64,000 bases of DNA from Rhizomucor pusillus. Lineage: Eukaryota > Mucoromycota > Mucoromycetes > Mucorales > Lichtheimiaceae. Every line of letters starts with the position of its first letter. Position 1 is the first letter of the stretch. The position numbers were made by a program, and so were the translations under genes. This document shows positions 1 through 11,929 of this stretch, piece after piece. The stretch spans positions 1 to 64,000 of the forward strand of contig FWWN02000195.1 in NCBI GenBank assembly GCA_900175165.2. The letters are read 5' to 3'. The notes beneath the pieces were generated by a model that saw nothing but the letters and a program-made list of their open reading frames with translations, was not told the DNA's origin and did no database searches.

Positions 1-1640
1 AAACAATATAGGCATAGATGTATGAGCCATATCTGATCAGCACACAGAGGTGGCATGTTGGCTTGTGAAGGGCATACGACCGTCAAATAAGGTTAATGAT
101 ACTTAGGAAGAATTGAGAAGTTACATTTATTACAGTGTACGTATTTCTTGATGGACATTTAGGAACAAAGTCGCTGACGGTGTCCCTAGTTTCCCTTTTG
201 TTTTCATCCCGGAACACCAGATTTAATTAATGAATAGCTTGCGTCAGAGATATCATCGTTTGCTTTGACTAGTCGACTTGCATACGCGGCTTTCTTCTTG
301 CCCTGGAAAGCTTGGCCATGGACACGATCAATGCAAAGGAAATAAGTTTTTCTTCATTCTAACGTACTTCTTTTATATCTATGTTCATAACTTACAATTG
401 TTTACAAGCTCCAACATTGTACCAAAGGTAGCCACAAACAGTCATTCACTTATGGAGATATCTAAGCGGCTTCACTTTTAACAATACTTCATAAAGGCAT
501 CCTCATGAGACAATACCGCTGGCTGCTCTGATATATGAATATTCTATTACTATAGTCGAAAGACTAATACCGGTAACATTTGGTGTGATATCCCAGCATA
601 TACAGCTTTATCATAAATCGATACATACATGCATAAATACCCTGGACGTTGATGGCAAAAGGTTGTTGAAAAGTTGCGTTGATCGCTTTTTGTTGCACGC
701 CAAACCGTTTTTTAAAAGGCTCCAAATGCATTTCTAAGCGCAAAGCTGGGGACGCTTCTTAATAAAGATGTATCCGGCGATGACCATTTTATCTCTATTC
801 TTTTACAGTATTTCCTGACCAACGCAAAGTTCCCTCTGGCCAGGCGCAAAGTGGGCTGCTATTGGCGCAAAATCAGTAAGAGCACAGCGCAAAACAAGTC
901 TCCATAAGCGCAAATTATTAGAAAAAATCCTGTAATTTCCAAGCGCTTCACGCTTCGTCTCGTTCGCTGCGTTTAGTTCGCTGAAGCTCATGGCTGATCC
1001 GCATCTGTAGAATAAACTCGCTTGGCCTTCATAAACCTCCATTCTCCGGCGGTTTTGCTTCGGCGGCTTCGCTACTGCAAGCACAGCATCGTCGAATTCT
1101 GGTTTATCCAGACCGGCCCTTGCATGGATCGATGTTTGAGAGAGTACTACACCTAAAATCTAGCTTCCTATTGCTTCGAAACAAAGCCGCAAACCGTCTT
1201 CTTATACTTAGTAGCAGATTCCTAGTAAGACTTCTCCCCTCAATTTTAAGTCTCGCTATTTTCAAGCAACTGTTAGTAGATGGCTGTCCTGACCCGCCAC
1301 CTCGAACATCAACCGTCTCGCTCCTCTCCTTCGTCTTCTCTTCCGCTTCTCGCGATGCATGCTTTTTTTATTTTAACAAACCGATCGCACGGGTAAAAAG
1401 TATGTCTACTGGTTTGCTTCGCTGCGGTGCACACAAGCTGATACAGGAACACTAAGTGCGCCGTCTGGTCTCCTGTGAATTCAGGGATTACCCTGCGGGT
1501 GTAAGTATCAACTAATGATTACGCAGCAGTAGCGCAAGTTACTAACGTGATGCTCCTATAAAATTCCCTTGTTCCCAATCAACTACCTTGCTACTCGCTC
1601 TTGATTTCTTCATATTCATTCCTGTACTGCATTCTTTGTA
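1..1640. other. No supported gene; GCGCAAA-rich patch
   Basis: No reading frame here shows a recognisable motif or a convincing splice structure. The longest frames (about 90-110 codons, around 803-1084 on the minus strand and 1120-1455 on the plus strand) have low-complexity, non-protein-like composition. The only visible structure is a cluster of about five GCGCAAA words between roughly 730 and 915, followed by a GC-rich stretch with repeated CTTCGGCGGCTTCGCT-like words near 1050-1075. That could be a remnant of a repetitive element, but I see no ends. Confidence 0.4.
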
Positions 1641-1700
1641 ATTTAACTTTGATAATTTCTTTTAGATATAAAGATATAAAGATTGTCACCACCACAATCA

Positions 1701-2813
1701 TTACATTTTTTCATCTCCTTCGTCATCCTCTGATGGTAATTCCTCCTCCTTGCCAACACCTGTTCTTCGAATGACTGCAAAGTAGAGAGGTCCCCAGCCT
1801 TCCGTTTTATCCGGCAATATAATCCATCCATACTTTGTTTTTTCTCCAATAGGCCATGATCTACGGATGACCTCGACAGGGACCTTGCTTTTCCTGAGTA
1901 GTTTGCTGACTACCTTGTCATTCTCGGCTGAACTGATGGAGCATGTTCCATACACAACAATGCCATCCACGCAAACGGAGTAAACGGCAGCTTTGAGTAG
2001 AGCCAGCTGCCTTTGAGCATTGTGGGTCGTGCGTTTCGGTGACCATTGCTCAAACTCCTTTTCATCGTGAAGCAAGTGTCGTTCAGACGAGCACGGTGCA
2101 TCCAGCAGCACCTTATCGTACTGCTCTGGTTCCGAGTACCACTTTGTACCGTCCTTGCCGACCACCGTTACAATATCCTCTCTGATCTCCTTGGGTATAT
2201 ACTCATCCATGACTTGCCGCAGACGACGCCGTCGATCGGGCGAGATCTCGTTGGCTGTCAAATGACCACCTGCACTTGCGTCTAGGCGCTGCAGGATGGA
2301 GATGGATTTGCCACCAGGTGCGGCGCACAAGTCAAGTACTCGGTCGTGCGGTTGTATATCCAATGCCTCTGTTGCCAGCACAGAACCGGCATCCAATATA
2401 TAGTAGTCCTTGACATTGTTTCTATCTTTGGATGGTGCAGGAAGTCGTGCGTGTGTTATTGATGCAAGGCAAGGGATATGCGTGAATTTTAGCCGCGTCA
2501 ATGTTTCCTCTTGCTCTTCCTTTTTCAGTTTCTCAACAAGATCTTGTGAATGACTGTACTTGTTGATCATCATGCAGTGCCGTACGGGCTGCTTGAGCGC
2601 TTCCAGCAGTGTGCTCCACCGCTCTGCACCAAACTCTTGCTCGTAGAAACTATTGAACGCGTTGTAAACTGCTTGTTTTCGCTCTTGATCGCGCTGGTGT
2701 GCTTTCTCTTTCTTTTTCGAAATCTTGGATTTGTTGTTGCGACCACCCGATCGCTTCTTGTCCTTGACATTTGCTTGCGTCGAGATTGCTGCTACTGCTT
2801 CGTCGTCTGACAT
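1701..2813 (-). CDS. NSUN3/4-like RNA (cytosine-5) methyltransferase
   Basis: Intact single-exon frame of 370 codons. It belongs to the NOL1/NOP2/Sun family, which transfers methyl from S-adenosylmethionine to C5 of cytosine in rRNA or tRNA. Residues 1-45 are lysine/serine-rich and basic. The SAM-binding motif DLCAAPGGK is at about 161-169. The two family cysteines are visible: DAPCSSER at 238-245 and the catalytic TCS at 290-292. The overall pattern, with DAPCSSER and a compact C-terminus, is closest to NSUN3/NSUN4, which act on mitochondrial RNA, but the basic N-terminus is not a clear presequence, so location is open. The C-terminus is acidic (EDDEGDE). The ATG at 2813 is the first in frame and is followed by an acidic SDDE start. 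The neighbour on its 5' side is a transposon relic, so no functional context is implied. Confidence 0.88.
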   Translation of the reverse strand: MSDDEAVAAISTQANVKDKKRSGGRNNKSKISKKKEKAHQRDQERKQAVYNAFNSFYEQEFGAERWSTLLEALKQPVRHCMMINKYSHSQDLVEKLKKEEQEETLTRLKFTHIPCLASITHARLPAPSKDRNNVKDYYILDAGSVLATEALDIQPHDRVLDLCAAPGGKSISILQRLDASAGGHLTANEISPDRRRRLRQVMDEYIPKEIREDIVTVVGKDGTKWYSEPEQYDKVLLDAPCSSERHLLHDEKEFEQWSPKRTTHNAQRQLALLKAAVYSVCVDGIVVYGTCSISSAENDKVVSKLLRKSKVPVEVIRRSWPIGEKTKYGWIILPDKTEGWGPLYFAVIRRTGVGKEEELPSEDDEGDEKM

Positions 2814-2924
2814 TTGGCAAAAAGTTTTTGGCTGTCAAGCACCACCATTAGCTATCAGAATATTATAGCACCGACGTTAACTTGACCCACAATTTTGTCC
2901 TCTCGAAAGGTTACGGTCAGTAAC

Positions 2925-4450
2925 TAGCCTAGTTCTGCCGCAATCAAGTTGAAATTTTTGAGACTGAATCTCATGTCTTTACTCCGTCCACGGCGAAAGC
3001 ATGGAAGAGGTTGGTTATCATCTGATAGCGCTCTTGAGATACCATTAAGCGTGATATTGGAAGCTGCGGCAGCGACTCTGCTACAACTGGTTTGTCGTAC
3101 TATACCAGAAAGACATATTGGCCTTGACTTTGACGAATTTACTGTCCCGACGATACTTATGGATTTGGATCCTCTCGAAGCAATATCCGCATGTCTTTGT
3201 TGTATTGTATTTATTGATGGTGCACAATTTGTCTGGCTCAAGTGCCTTGAGGGTTTGTTCGAGATTTTTAGAACTTCCACTACATGCATGACCTTTGACT
3301 CTGCTGTTTACGGGTTCCCAGTTACCGAAGAAGTGGATTACCGAGGTCTTCTTCTCTGGTTCTTTTGATAGAAAGACTTCTCTCGGAATTCCCTGGTTCT
3401 AACTTGCTTGACATTTGTTTCTTGACCCTGGTCCAGTAGCGCTCGATGAACTTTTCGAAAGGTAACATTTTCGACTGACCCGGTTTTCAGTTCTATTGGC
3501 TTCGGGCAACGTTCAACATCAGTATCGATGTCGGCTATCAGCATCCTCTTGCATCGTATGCTCCTTGGAGATATCGTTGCGGTGGTGACACGGCCAGGAT
3601 CAATACCCGTAATTCTGACGTTTCGTTGTCCTTGCAATTGCCCATAGAGGAGTTCTTTTACCGAACCTTCATCTTATAAATTGTTGGAGCAAGGTAGAGA
3701 AGCATCTTGGCCATTCAGTTGTCTGTTCAGGTGATATAGCTAGTTTTGTTTCAATGCAATGGTCTCCTCTTTTTCTTGGATCTCTAGATAGAGAAAGTCA
3801 GCTTTCCCGCGTGCTTCTCTCAATTGGCTATATAAGGCTCTGTTCCAGCCATGTGGTTTCTCTGCTGTTCTCGATTTGTTGCCGGCATCAGCTCTCTCCT
3901 TCTCCGCTATTGTCACTTTACGTCGTAAACTGGCTACTGTAACTTTCTTCTTCTTCAGAACAGAGGTTAATTCTTCCGTCTCTTGTTCAATTCGGTGGCG
4001 TTCTTCATCCGTTAAAATTGATTTTGCTTGTGCAGCATCCTTTTCCCGCTTCTGCTTCTGTTTGCGGTTGACTCGTACAACCTTGTGACCGAGACTCGTA
4101 TTCGATACTTGTCAATGTAGCACAATCGCCACATCGGCTGCAAGTTCTGTTCTTGAAGCAGTGTTTGTATCTCGTCGACGTCAAAGAAGTTCCAAGATAC
4201 ATCCTTGGGATATCATGTTGCTGTCTTGATGTCAGTGATCGGTTTTCCATCATATCGTAATATATGGGTCTACGACATGATGTTGTATAATCCTGCGGAG
4301 CCGAGGTGCTGGAAGAGGAGGACAACTTTGTTTGCAAGTGTGGCCACCGCGGCGCCATTGAATACATTTATTTGCGATAGTTCGTTCTTGTCATCTCGGT
4401 ACGGATGGTCATAGGAAATCGATCATGCGTGCCACCTTTTTTAGTTGGTC
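2925..4450 (-). pseudogene. Decayed Fanzor/TnpB-like RNA-guided nuclease, C-terminal part
   Basis: On the minus strand a protein-like signal runs through several frames broken by stops and frameshifts. In order: a charged, coiled-coil-like stretch rich in E/K/R (about 4090-3915); a RuvC-I-like motif ITGIDPG at about 3593-3613 followed by a region ending in the basic run KNQRRRP; a zinc-ribbon half-site TKTCGYC at about 3182-3203; and a segment with AAAASNI at about 3050-3079, in the place where a third RuvC motif would lie. This order (coiled coil, RuvC-I, Zn ribbon, RuvC-III) is that of eukaryotic Fanzor (TnpB/OrfB-like) proteins carried by fungal transposons. At least three frame changes are needed, so it is not functional. 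The assignment rests on motif order; no search was run. Confidence 0.6.
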
Positions 4451-4678
4451 TTCCGTGGCTTCAGTCCCTCGATACAGTGCTTTCTTTACATCTTTCGCTG
4501 TATACCTGTATTTGGTCCTCTCTGCTGTAGAAGGAATCGAAAGATGTTGAGAAATGCACGTAGCAAAGGTGCTAACGGTTCCTTCGGGGTCTGGTTGCTC
4601 TGCTAAGAAACCGTCATTATCAGATTTTGCTTTTTGTCTGTCTCCCTTCTACATACTTACCACAATTGGTGTATCCTC

Positions 4679-5497
4679 TTACTCTTCAATATTGTCTTCA
4701 TCTTCTTCTTCAGATAAATCGAAAATATTACTCTCATATGCATCCTCCGTTTGGACATTTGATCTGGTTTGCTCTTGCGGCTGGGATATAGCTGATTTCA
4801 GTTTTTCGACTAGTGATTTAATAACCCAATCATGCTGTCCTGAAAGCAGTGTGGAGTCCAACTGCTTCATCAAATTCTTGATTTTTTCCTTGCAAATCCT
4901 TTTTGCGACCAAAGGCTATCCATATTGGTTTTAAATTGTCGGAGAGCGTCTGCAATAGCAGGACAGTGCCTGAATGAAAGCACCTTGTTTGTCGCCATTT
5001 ACGGCTTGCAGCAACAGTTGCCTTATTTGTTTGAATGTCTTTGATTCCTTCTTTTCATTGATGAAGCGACCAACGCATCCAGACATACTGTTTGATAGAT
5101 GTTCAGCGCCGTAAACTTTGCGCTGGTGAAATTTCTGGAGATCTTCTTGGACTGGCGCCACTCGCGGCTTTGTCTCTGCTTCCTTGTCGAATTCGAAATT
5201 GGTTGCAAGGCCTCCAAAGTCGATGTCAACAGCTTTCGTCGTCGAATCCGGATATTCGGATATCTTAGATATTTTCACGGTCATGACTTTTGTTGTAAAT
5301 GCTTCAATAAACCTCGACAGAGATTTCATGTGTTTTGGCAAATACATCGTAAGTGCGGTGCTAACCCATCGAACAATTGCAGCTTCTAAGCGTTTGCAAT
5401 TGAAATCTTTTCGGGAAAGAAGGTAAGTACCGATGGTAGCCCAATCCTTCACGCCCAAGCAATTTTTGGAAATGATTGATTGCTTGAAGTATAACAA
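4679..5497 (-). pseudogene. Probable N-terminal part of the same decayed element
   Basis: Two open stretches (5497-4931, 188 codons; 4912-4679, 77 codons) lie upstream of, and on the same strand as, the Fanzor-like relic. They are helical and charged. The second ends in an acidic run (SEEEDEDN). They are offset from each other by a frameshift near 4920-4935. Their composition is protein-like, but I recognise no domain. I infer that they are the N-terminal region of the same element because of strand, spacing and equal decay. They could instead be a separate dead gene. Confidence 0.35.
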
Positions 5498-5499
5498 AG

Positions 5500-7284
5500 C
5501 ACAAATACTTTAAACTCTAAGTCCAAAATGATACGAACGGCTCAGCCCAGAGTGCAGTGTCTTAATACAGATGCATCCATACTCTCATCGCTTTTTATTG
5601 CTCGAAGTCATTCTTATTTATTACTTGATCGCAGAAGCACGAACCTAAATCGCGCATCCAAACGCAAACAACTTCTCGGGAATCCTTATAATTGACGTCA
5701 AGGTTGCAAGAGCAAGGACTTGATCTGATATCGATTCATATAATAGAAATTTGTCACCTATGGAATAGGAAAAGATCCTTTGTGTCCAATCTTTCCTAAT
5801 CAATTCACAGCGAACGGATAAATTGTTTGGAGTCCTCACAAACCCGAGAGCCTCACCGAGTTATTTCTTTCAGACTCTTAAGTTGAAGAATGGATGAATA
5901 ATAATATAAATAAACATGCCCTGTAGTCATTTTATTTGCACATGTCTCTGGAGCGTATCATGCTCTTGAAATGCTTCTGGATAGTTTACTACATTGATAC
6001 AGCGTCGACGCTCAACACGAAAGCAAAAGCATACATATCAATGAAAGCTGACGTTTACGGGCTGAAAACTCGCTGTATTTTGCATCATTTCCATGTTATC
6101 TGCGATTATTTCCTTCATTATCCATATCTACCTTTCCCACCACCCATATTCCCCCTTTTAGATTGACACCCACTGTGACTGGGGGCGCAAATAGCCGAGT
6201 CCGAAAATTTCACAGCAGTAGCCGGCGGATTGGTGTTCTTGAGAAGAAAAAATTGCTGCTCCTAACTATTCCTACCGACCCAAGATTATTCCAAGGAGGA
6301 ATGCATTATATGCCAGCTCCGTCAATTATGGTTTATACTGTATCATCTTAAAGTCTAAGAAAAGATTGGGCTTTTTCTTTTCACTTTATGAACGTAAAAG
6401 TTCCGTCAAAGAATTATGACGAACCGAAAATCGTATATTCTCGGTCTTGACATTCAGTTTCTGCGATGTAAACCATGCTGCAATGTTTCTTCATGAATAT
6501 GGTTATATCGGCCGACTATAGATGATCAATTAACGGAACACATGCAGCACCAAGGCTACTCAAAAAACTTTCAACAAGTAAATGATGTTTGCCGATAGTT
6601 TGTACAACTACATAGAGGATCTAAGCAGCGGGCGGCCGAAAGTCAGATGATGTAATACTATCCTTTGGGTTATTCTTACCTGAGTGATATCTTGTCGCCC
6701 GCATCTTTCGTTATCTTGGAATTTCCGGAACGGTTTGAGTTGTTGACAAGGTAACATGCGGGGCAGATGCTACGTAGATTCACCGATCCGAAGAGCGACA
6801 TTTCAACGTGAACAGTCAGGTCTCAGGCGACAGAAAGGAGATGGAATCAAATAAAGTTAACACCGGTCTGTTTTCTTCCCGCAATATTCACCATGACGTC
6901 TGCGAGTATCAAATTCAAAATCAGTCTCAATTGTAGTCGAGCTCCTGAAATAAATATCCCGGCAACATAGATGACTGCACAGGAGACGTAAACCGAGCTG
7001 TAGGCGGCGCTGTTTATGTAAGGAAGTCCAATTACGTTATCCTTCCTCCCAACAAGTCCGCCACGTTGGGTTTTGACCTGGGGAGGCCCTGGGGCCCTCA
7101 AAGGGTTCTTTAGGTAATTCGATGAGATCCAATCAGGCAAAGTGCCGGACCCTGGACTGGGCTTACCTAATCTATTTTTCACAGATTCCGCCCGCTTTTT
7201 ATGGGTCCCATTTTTTCTTTGCAACGCTTCCTTTTTTTTCTTCTTAGCTTTCTTCCTCCCTCTCACATAACCTAATCTGTCAAA
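5500..7284. other. Intergenic, no gene seen
   Basis: Short frames only, none with a recognisable domain or a plausible exon chain. A 195-codon minus-strand frame at 6847-7434 overlaps the deacetylase start and is treated as spurious. The last 100 bases hold a CT-rich tract (about 7200-7260) directly before the deacetylase ATG, as expected for a fungal core promoter and 5' leader. Confidence 0.5.
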
Positions 7285-8856
7285 ATGTGCACAAGCAATA
7301 ACACTTGCTGCTCCGGAAAGATATACAAAATTATCAATGCAAGACTGCTGATAGACCACAAGATTGTCGAGGGGTCCTACCTCTGGTTCCAGAATGGCAA
7401 AATTATCCATCCTCAGACACTGTTCTTTGACCACCTGCGGGATGCTGACGAAATTATTGACGCAAAGGGGTCATTGGTTGTTCCAGGTTTCATTGATACA
7501 CAGATTAATGGTGCTTACGGCATCGACTTCGCCGACTATGAAGGCCCGGTTGAAAAGATCCAAAAGGATATCGACACTGTAGCCAAGGGTCTTTTGCGCT
7601 ACGGCTGCACAGCATTCTGCCCCACTGTTGTCAGCTCCAGTCCTGCTGTCTACGAAAAGGTGCTTTCGTTGGGATGCCAGAAGTCAACAAACAAAATTCT
7701 CATGTTCTACCATTATTGTTTCAGGTCCTCCCACTTTTGAATGCACGCAAGGGTTCCGCTGCGGGCGGAGCGGAGATACTCGGTGCTCACGTCGAAGGAC
7801 CCTTCTTATCCATGGAAAAACGTGGTGCTCACGACCCAAAGGTTATGCGCTCCGCAAAGAACGGCATCAAGGATTTCGATGAAGCCTACGGATCTGAACT
7901 GCGTAAAGGAAACAAGGCCGTCAGCATTATGACTGTTGCTCCCGAGGTCGAAGGCGTTGCAGACGCTATCCCAGACATTGTAGCTCGTGGTATCACCGTA
8001 GCACTCGGTCACTCGGCCAGCAAGATTGCTGAGGCGGAAAAGGCTGTCCAAAAGGGCGCAACAAGCATTACACACTTGTTCAACGCTATGCAAGCTGTAA
8101 GTATCGAAACAATGCTGCATAGGTCAAAGTGATTACATAATGACTGTGCTGTCATCATCATAGTTTCACCATCGTGATCCTGGATTAATCGGTGTTCTCG
8201 GAGCAGCTGACCTGCCCATTCCAGAACAAAGCCGTAGACACCCAGCTGCATCTTCCACATCCCCTTGCCGAACTAAACCTGATCCTCGTCCCTTCTATGG
8301 CCTCATATGCGATGGTGTACATGTACATCCAAACTCTGTCCGCATTGCTTACTACTCTCACCCCACCGGAGCTGTTCTCGTCACCGTAAGTTTACTGCCT
8401 ATTATCCTGCTTTGTGCAAGGCATCATCGTGCTCATGGAACTTTATTAGGATGCATTGTCCGCCATGGGGTTGCCAGCTGGCACATACACTTTAGGTGGC
8501 CGCGAAGTCGTTGTCGATCACAACGGTGCATGCTACGTCAAGGGCACAAACACTTTGGCTGGAAGGTATGAATCACGAGATAAACTAGCACAAGGAAACA
8601 TGACTCTAATTTTTTGTGACCTAGTACGCTCACGATGGACGCATGTGTTCGGAATTTCCAAAAGTTCACAAACTGCACACTGGTGGAGGCTATTGAGGCT
8701 GCAACGTTGCATCCGGCTCAGCTGCTTGGCATCTCTGACAGAAAGGGCACTTTGAACGTTGGCGCCGACGCCGACTTGGTTTTCCTTGACGATAGCTCGG
8801 GCGAAATCCAGGTCCAACGTGTATTTGTTGCCGGCGAAGAAGTCAAATTCGACTAG
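7285..8856 (+). CDS. N-acetylglucosamine-6-phosphate deacetylase
   Basis: Five exons: 7285-7659, 7725-8096, 8164-8385, 8450-8565, 8625-8856. All introns are GT-AG of 59-67 nt and phases agree, giving 438 aa. The enzyme removes acetate from GlcNAc-6-phosphate, feeding GlcN-6-P into glycolysis or chitin-precursor recycling. It is an amidohydrolase-superfamily TIM barrel (NagA/AMDHD2). Visible landmarks: [13 protein letters not shown] near residue 70, the metal-site glutamate in GAHVEGPFL, the histidine in VALGHS, the THLFNAM block followed across the intron by FHHRDPG, and VTDALSAMG with the catalytic aspartate, split by intron 3. Late motifs SLHPAQ-like (TLHPAQLLG), KGTL and [11 protein letters not shown] are typical. 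The ATG is preceded by TCAAA, and the next residues are hydrophilic. The gene fits a chitin-rich fungal wall. Confidence 0.93.
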
Positions 8857-9079
8857 ACGTTACGTATGTAGAAGAAAATTGTATTATCTTATACCTTTTT
8901 CCTTGCTCTATCTTTGCAGTTCTCACTCTCCCTCTCTCTTCCACCTCCAAAATCTTTACACATTTTGTCTTTATATACTCGTTTTGCAATTTATTTGTTG
9001 CTTTTCCATTTGTGCACTACAGTGAAATCACATCATTGGTACTTCCAAAGAATGTGTCCCACCGCTCTGCCAAAGATTG

Positions 9080-10410
9080 CTAGTTTGTCTCCTCCGCCCT
9101 GGCCCACGGTTGCATCACTGTTGTGGGTACCCTAGGAGGCGGATGTTCCTGCATCGTCAGCTTGGTGACACGCAGGTTCAGCAGACCGGTAGTCGCAGTG
9201 GCAAAAGAGTTCAGGGTCTCAGCAGCGACGCTCCTGCCGCCGCTCCTGCTGCGACCGCTGTCTCTTTTCTTCCTGTCTCTCCTCCTCCTATTCCTCTTCT
9301 GTACTGTTGCTATATCAGCATCCTTACATCCTATTCCCTTTTTTGGAATATTTGTGTTGTCTTTGTATGCTTGAACGGGCTCAATCCGACCTTGACCCTG
9401 TCGACCGAGTCCTCGACCCTAGAACGTCTTAAAATGAAAATCTGTGTCATTTACACTCTGACATCAGTTACCATTACATAGCCCATTTTGGCGAGCATCT
9501 TGGAAGCAAATCCCGTCGAGTGCTTGCTCCATGGCGCTAGTTCTTCCATGTTCGGAATTTGTTGCGGTGCGTTTGCGTGTTGCAGCAGCTCTTGGTACTG
9601 CTGATGAAACGGTACAGTTATTTTACCATTATCGTTGATGTAATCAACATGCTTATTATCGATAATTGTTGCGCTTGGATGCGGAGGTTCCCGATGCTGC
9701 TGCTGAAGGGGTGCAGCTATTTGACCAGCATTGTTATCGTTGCTGTAACCAACTAGCTCATTGTCGACGACTGTTATGCAAGGTATGATATTATCAATGC
9801 CTACATGAAACGTCTGACCGCCATCTTGTTGAGTACAAACGACCGTGCACGTCGTCGTTGCTTCTTGTCGTTCGATAATTTTGGTCAAGCGTCCACGCGC
9901 CCACACCTGGTTCGGCTGTTGCACCCACACATACGGGTACGCTTGCACGTTTTCGGTATCCAGGGCTTGGTATGGCAGAAGGAGGGTATTGATCGGTACA
10001 GTGTACCCATGCGACTGATTGTACCGGCAGGGGTCGGTGCACTTGGTAGGATCTGACTGGAACACGGAGCAAGGCACGCTCTCTCGAGTAATGGGTGTAG
10101 CTAGCATCACGCGCGCTTGGTTTTTATCGTAATCGTTCCCTATCACACTTGCAGCTAGCAAGTAGTAATCGCATTCTTGATCAAGAAACAGGACGGCACA
10201 GTTGCTGCCGATCGTCGGCAGTTCTGTGGTGGTTGTAGGCCTTAACTGACAAGTTAATTCAAACAAACTAGACTGATTGTCGCGTAACTCGTCCTTTAGC
10301 TGTTCAAGCTGTACTAGCATCGGCGGCAAGCTTGGATCAGCAGGTTCCAGGGAGATGAGATTTTGTACACGCTGTATCAGTTCTTGTACCTCTTGAGTTG
10401 TTGTCACCAT
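9080..10410 (-). CDS. ZGPAT-like CCCH zinc-finger and G-patch protein
   Basis: Two exons: 10410-9478 and 9418-9080, joined across a 59-nt intron, giving 423 aa. The exon 1 frame alone would cut the G-patch short. With the GT at 9477 and the CTAG acceptor before 9418, the G-patch reads AKMGY then GRGLGRQGQGR, which supports the splice. Order of parts: helical N-terminus (1-60), a Tudor-like region, one CCCH finger (CSVFQ..C..PCRYNQSHG, about residues 114-135) followed by the conserved LLPYQ, a second Tudor-like stretch, a Q/H-rich linker, the G-patch (about 290-325), then a basic RS/RR-rich tail. ZGPAT proteins act in the nucleus in transcription or spliceosome disassembly with DHX15-type helicases; this role is inferred from family. 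TAG stop at 9080-9082. Confidence 0.85.
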
Positions 10411-10630
10411 GAAGAAAAGAGCAGTGTCGCTGCCGCTGAACGCGAATCATGCTGAATTCCCATAGAGCCGGAAAATCATTGTCACACAATCAAAGAGTGA
10501 AGGATATTACAAGACGACCTTAGAAAAAGTAAAAAAATAACGCAAACAGAAAGGTCAAATGTAGTAATAGATAATGATTATAGTAAACAAAAAGTACAGC
10601 ATTGTAGAGAAGAAAAGTGAAGGCTAATAA

Positions 10631-11393
10631 CTAGTACTTGAATGTTTCTGCAGCGCTTTTACCGCGTCGAGTAACTGCGAGGAAAGTGTAAATAATAGTG
10701 GCGAGACCTGAAGCGATAACGGCACCAAGCAAGAGCCAGCATGCGTTGCCGAACGATCCACTGACGCCGCCGCCGTAGCTGTTGGCTGCATCTTTGAGTT
10801 TGCCGGCGCATACAGTGACAATGACGAAAATGATAAACGTCGCTCCCGTAGCCATCAGCGAAATTCCAGCGACGATAAAATCAGGTAGCTTTTTGAAATG
10901 CGTGAAAAGAGTAACTTGCATTGCGAGCGCCATGGCCAAAAATGCAATCCAGTACAGAATGAGGATGGCGAGCCAGATGGTGTCGGGAACATTGACGCTT
11001 AGATGAATTGTTAGACCTTCCGCTTCGGCTAACGAAGGGCATAGATATAAGTGTATATACGTAGATCATCATCATCATCTTTGTTTAGGTCCAACAACTT
11101 ACGCCATTTGAACGGGGCAGTAGGTACGCTGCATTCTTTGTATCCTGCGTTGCCGCCGTAACAACTTCCCCTGAATACCACGTATATATGTAAATGACAG
11201 CCCGAAGTGCATCAATGTTTGGATGTTTTTACCATAGTCCCATGTTGACAAAGTTGCCAAAGTATTCGACTTGGGCGAAATACACCGCGCGAAGCACTGG
11301 TAAATTGCCAGCTCCGCTGACAAGCACGAATATCTCAAACAAGAGCGCGATGATAGTGAGCACGACACCTAGGATTTCGGGCTTGCTAACCAT
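10631..11393 (-). CDS. SUR7/PalI (claudin-like) four-TM membrane protein
   Basis: Three exons: 11393-11233, 11170-11103 and 11028-10631, 208 aa. The first two splices are well defined. The third acceptor could also lie 6 or 12 nt downstream without changing frame. Four hydrophobic segments are visible: near the N-terminus (GVVLTIIALLFEIFVLV), then TIWLAILILYWIAFLAMALA, FIVAGISLMATGATFIIFVIV and CWLLLGAVIASGLATIIYTF. The first extracellular loop carries the W-x2-C...C signature (LWGSCYGG...KECSV), as in SUR7/claudin-like proteins. SUR7 proteins sit in eisosomes at the plasma membrane and affect wall and membrane organisation. The C-terminus is short and basic. Which family member this is cannot be decided here. 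Confidence 0.8.
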
Positions 11394-11900
11394 GTTTCTT
11401 TTTTATATAAAGGAATGTAAATAAAAAGAGGTATAATGAAGTAAGGAGGAAGAAAAGAAAGAGAGAGTGGAAGCAAGGCTTTGGGTATCTCTGCAAAAAT
11501 CATCTTCTGTACCCACGGACTGACCGCTCAATGTTGCACGAGGCATTTGCGGTGGTCTGTAACACATCTTTAAAATTAGTGATCTCAACAAAAGCACCAC
11601 CAGCAGCAGACAACCTTTTCCAAATTATGTGTGCTAAAGACTTTTTGTGAGAATCAACAAAGGAACCCGAATTCTTGGTACAGCGCATTCTATTGCTTCT
11701 TCTTTTTCCATCTTCTTTTTTGTATCTGCATGTATGAAATATGGTGTTTTCTTCCCCGCAGTCCGTTGGATGATACTCAGATAGCATGTAGCTCCTGAAG
11801 ATCGCCTTTAAAGTTTAGACCCATTTCTGAGGACTAATAAACCGCATCGCGTTAGATTCTCGATTCAGCAAGCGATACAACTGTTTCCAGAAAATATTAA
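11394..11900. other. Intergenic, no gene seen
   Basis: Upstream side of the SUR7-like gene. Purine-rich around 11420-11470 (read as CT-rich on the minus strand, so a likely promoter/leader tract for that gene). No supported coding frame. Confidence 0.5.
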
Positions 11901-11929
11901 GTCGGCCCCAATATTGAGAACAGATCTCG

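Noticed and set aside
2949..3368. 139-codon plus-strand frame
   Set aside because: Lies opposite the Fanzor-like relic and has no independent motif; its apparent hydrophobic stretches are antisense of the Zn-ribbon region.
6847..7434. 195-codon minus-strand frame
   Set aside because: Overlaps the start of the deacetylase on the other strand, contains a long Lys run from the CT-rich promoter tract, and has no domain.
9036..9480. Possible small Cys-rich protein (metallothionein idea) on the plus strand
   Set aside because: The stretch is the second exon of the ZGPAT-like gene on the minus strand, where it completes the G-patch.
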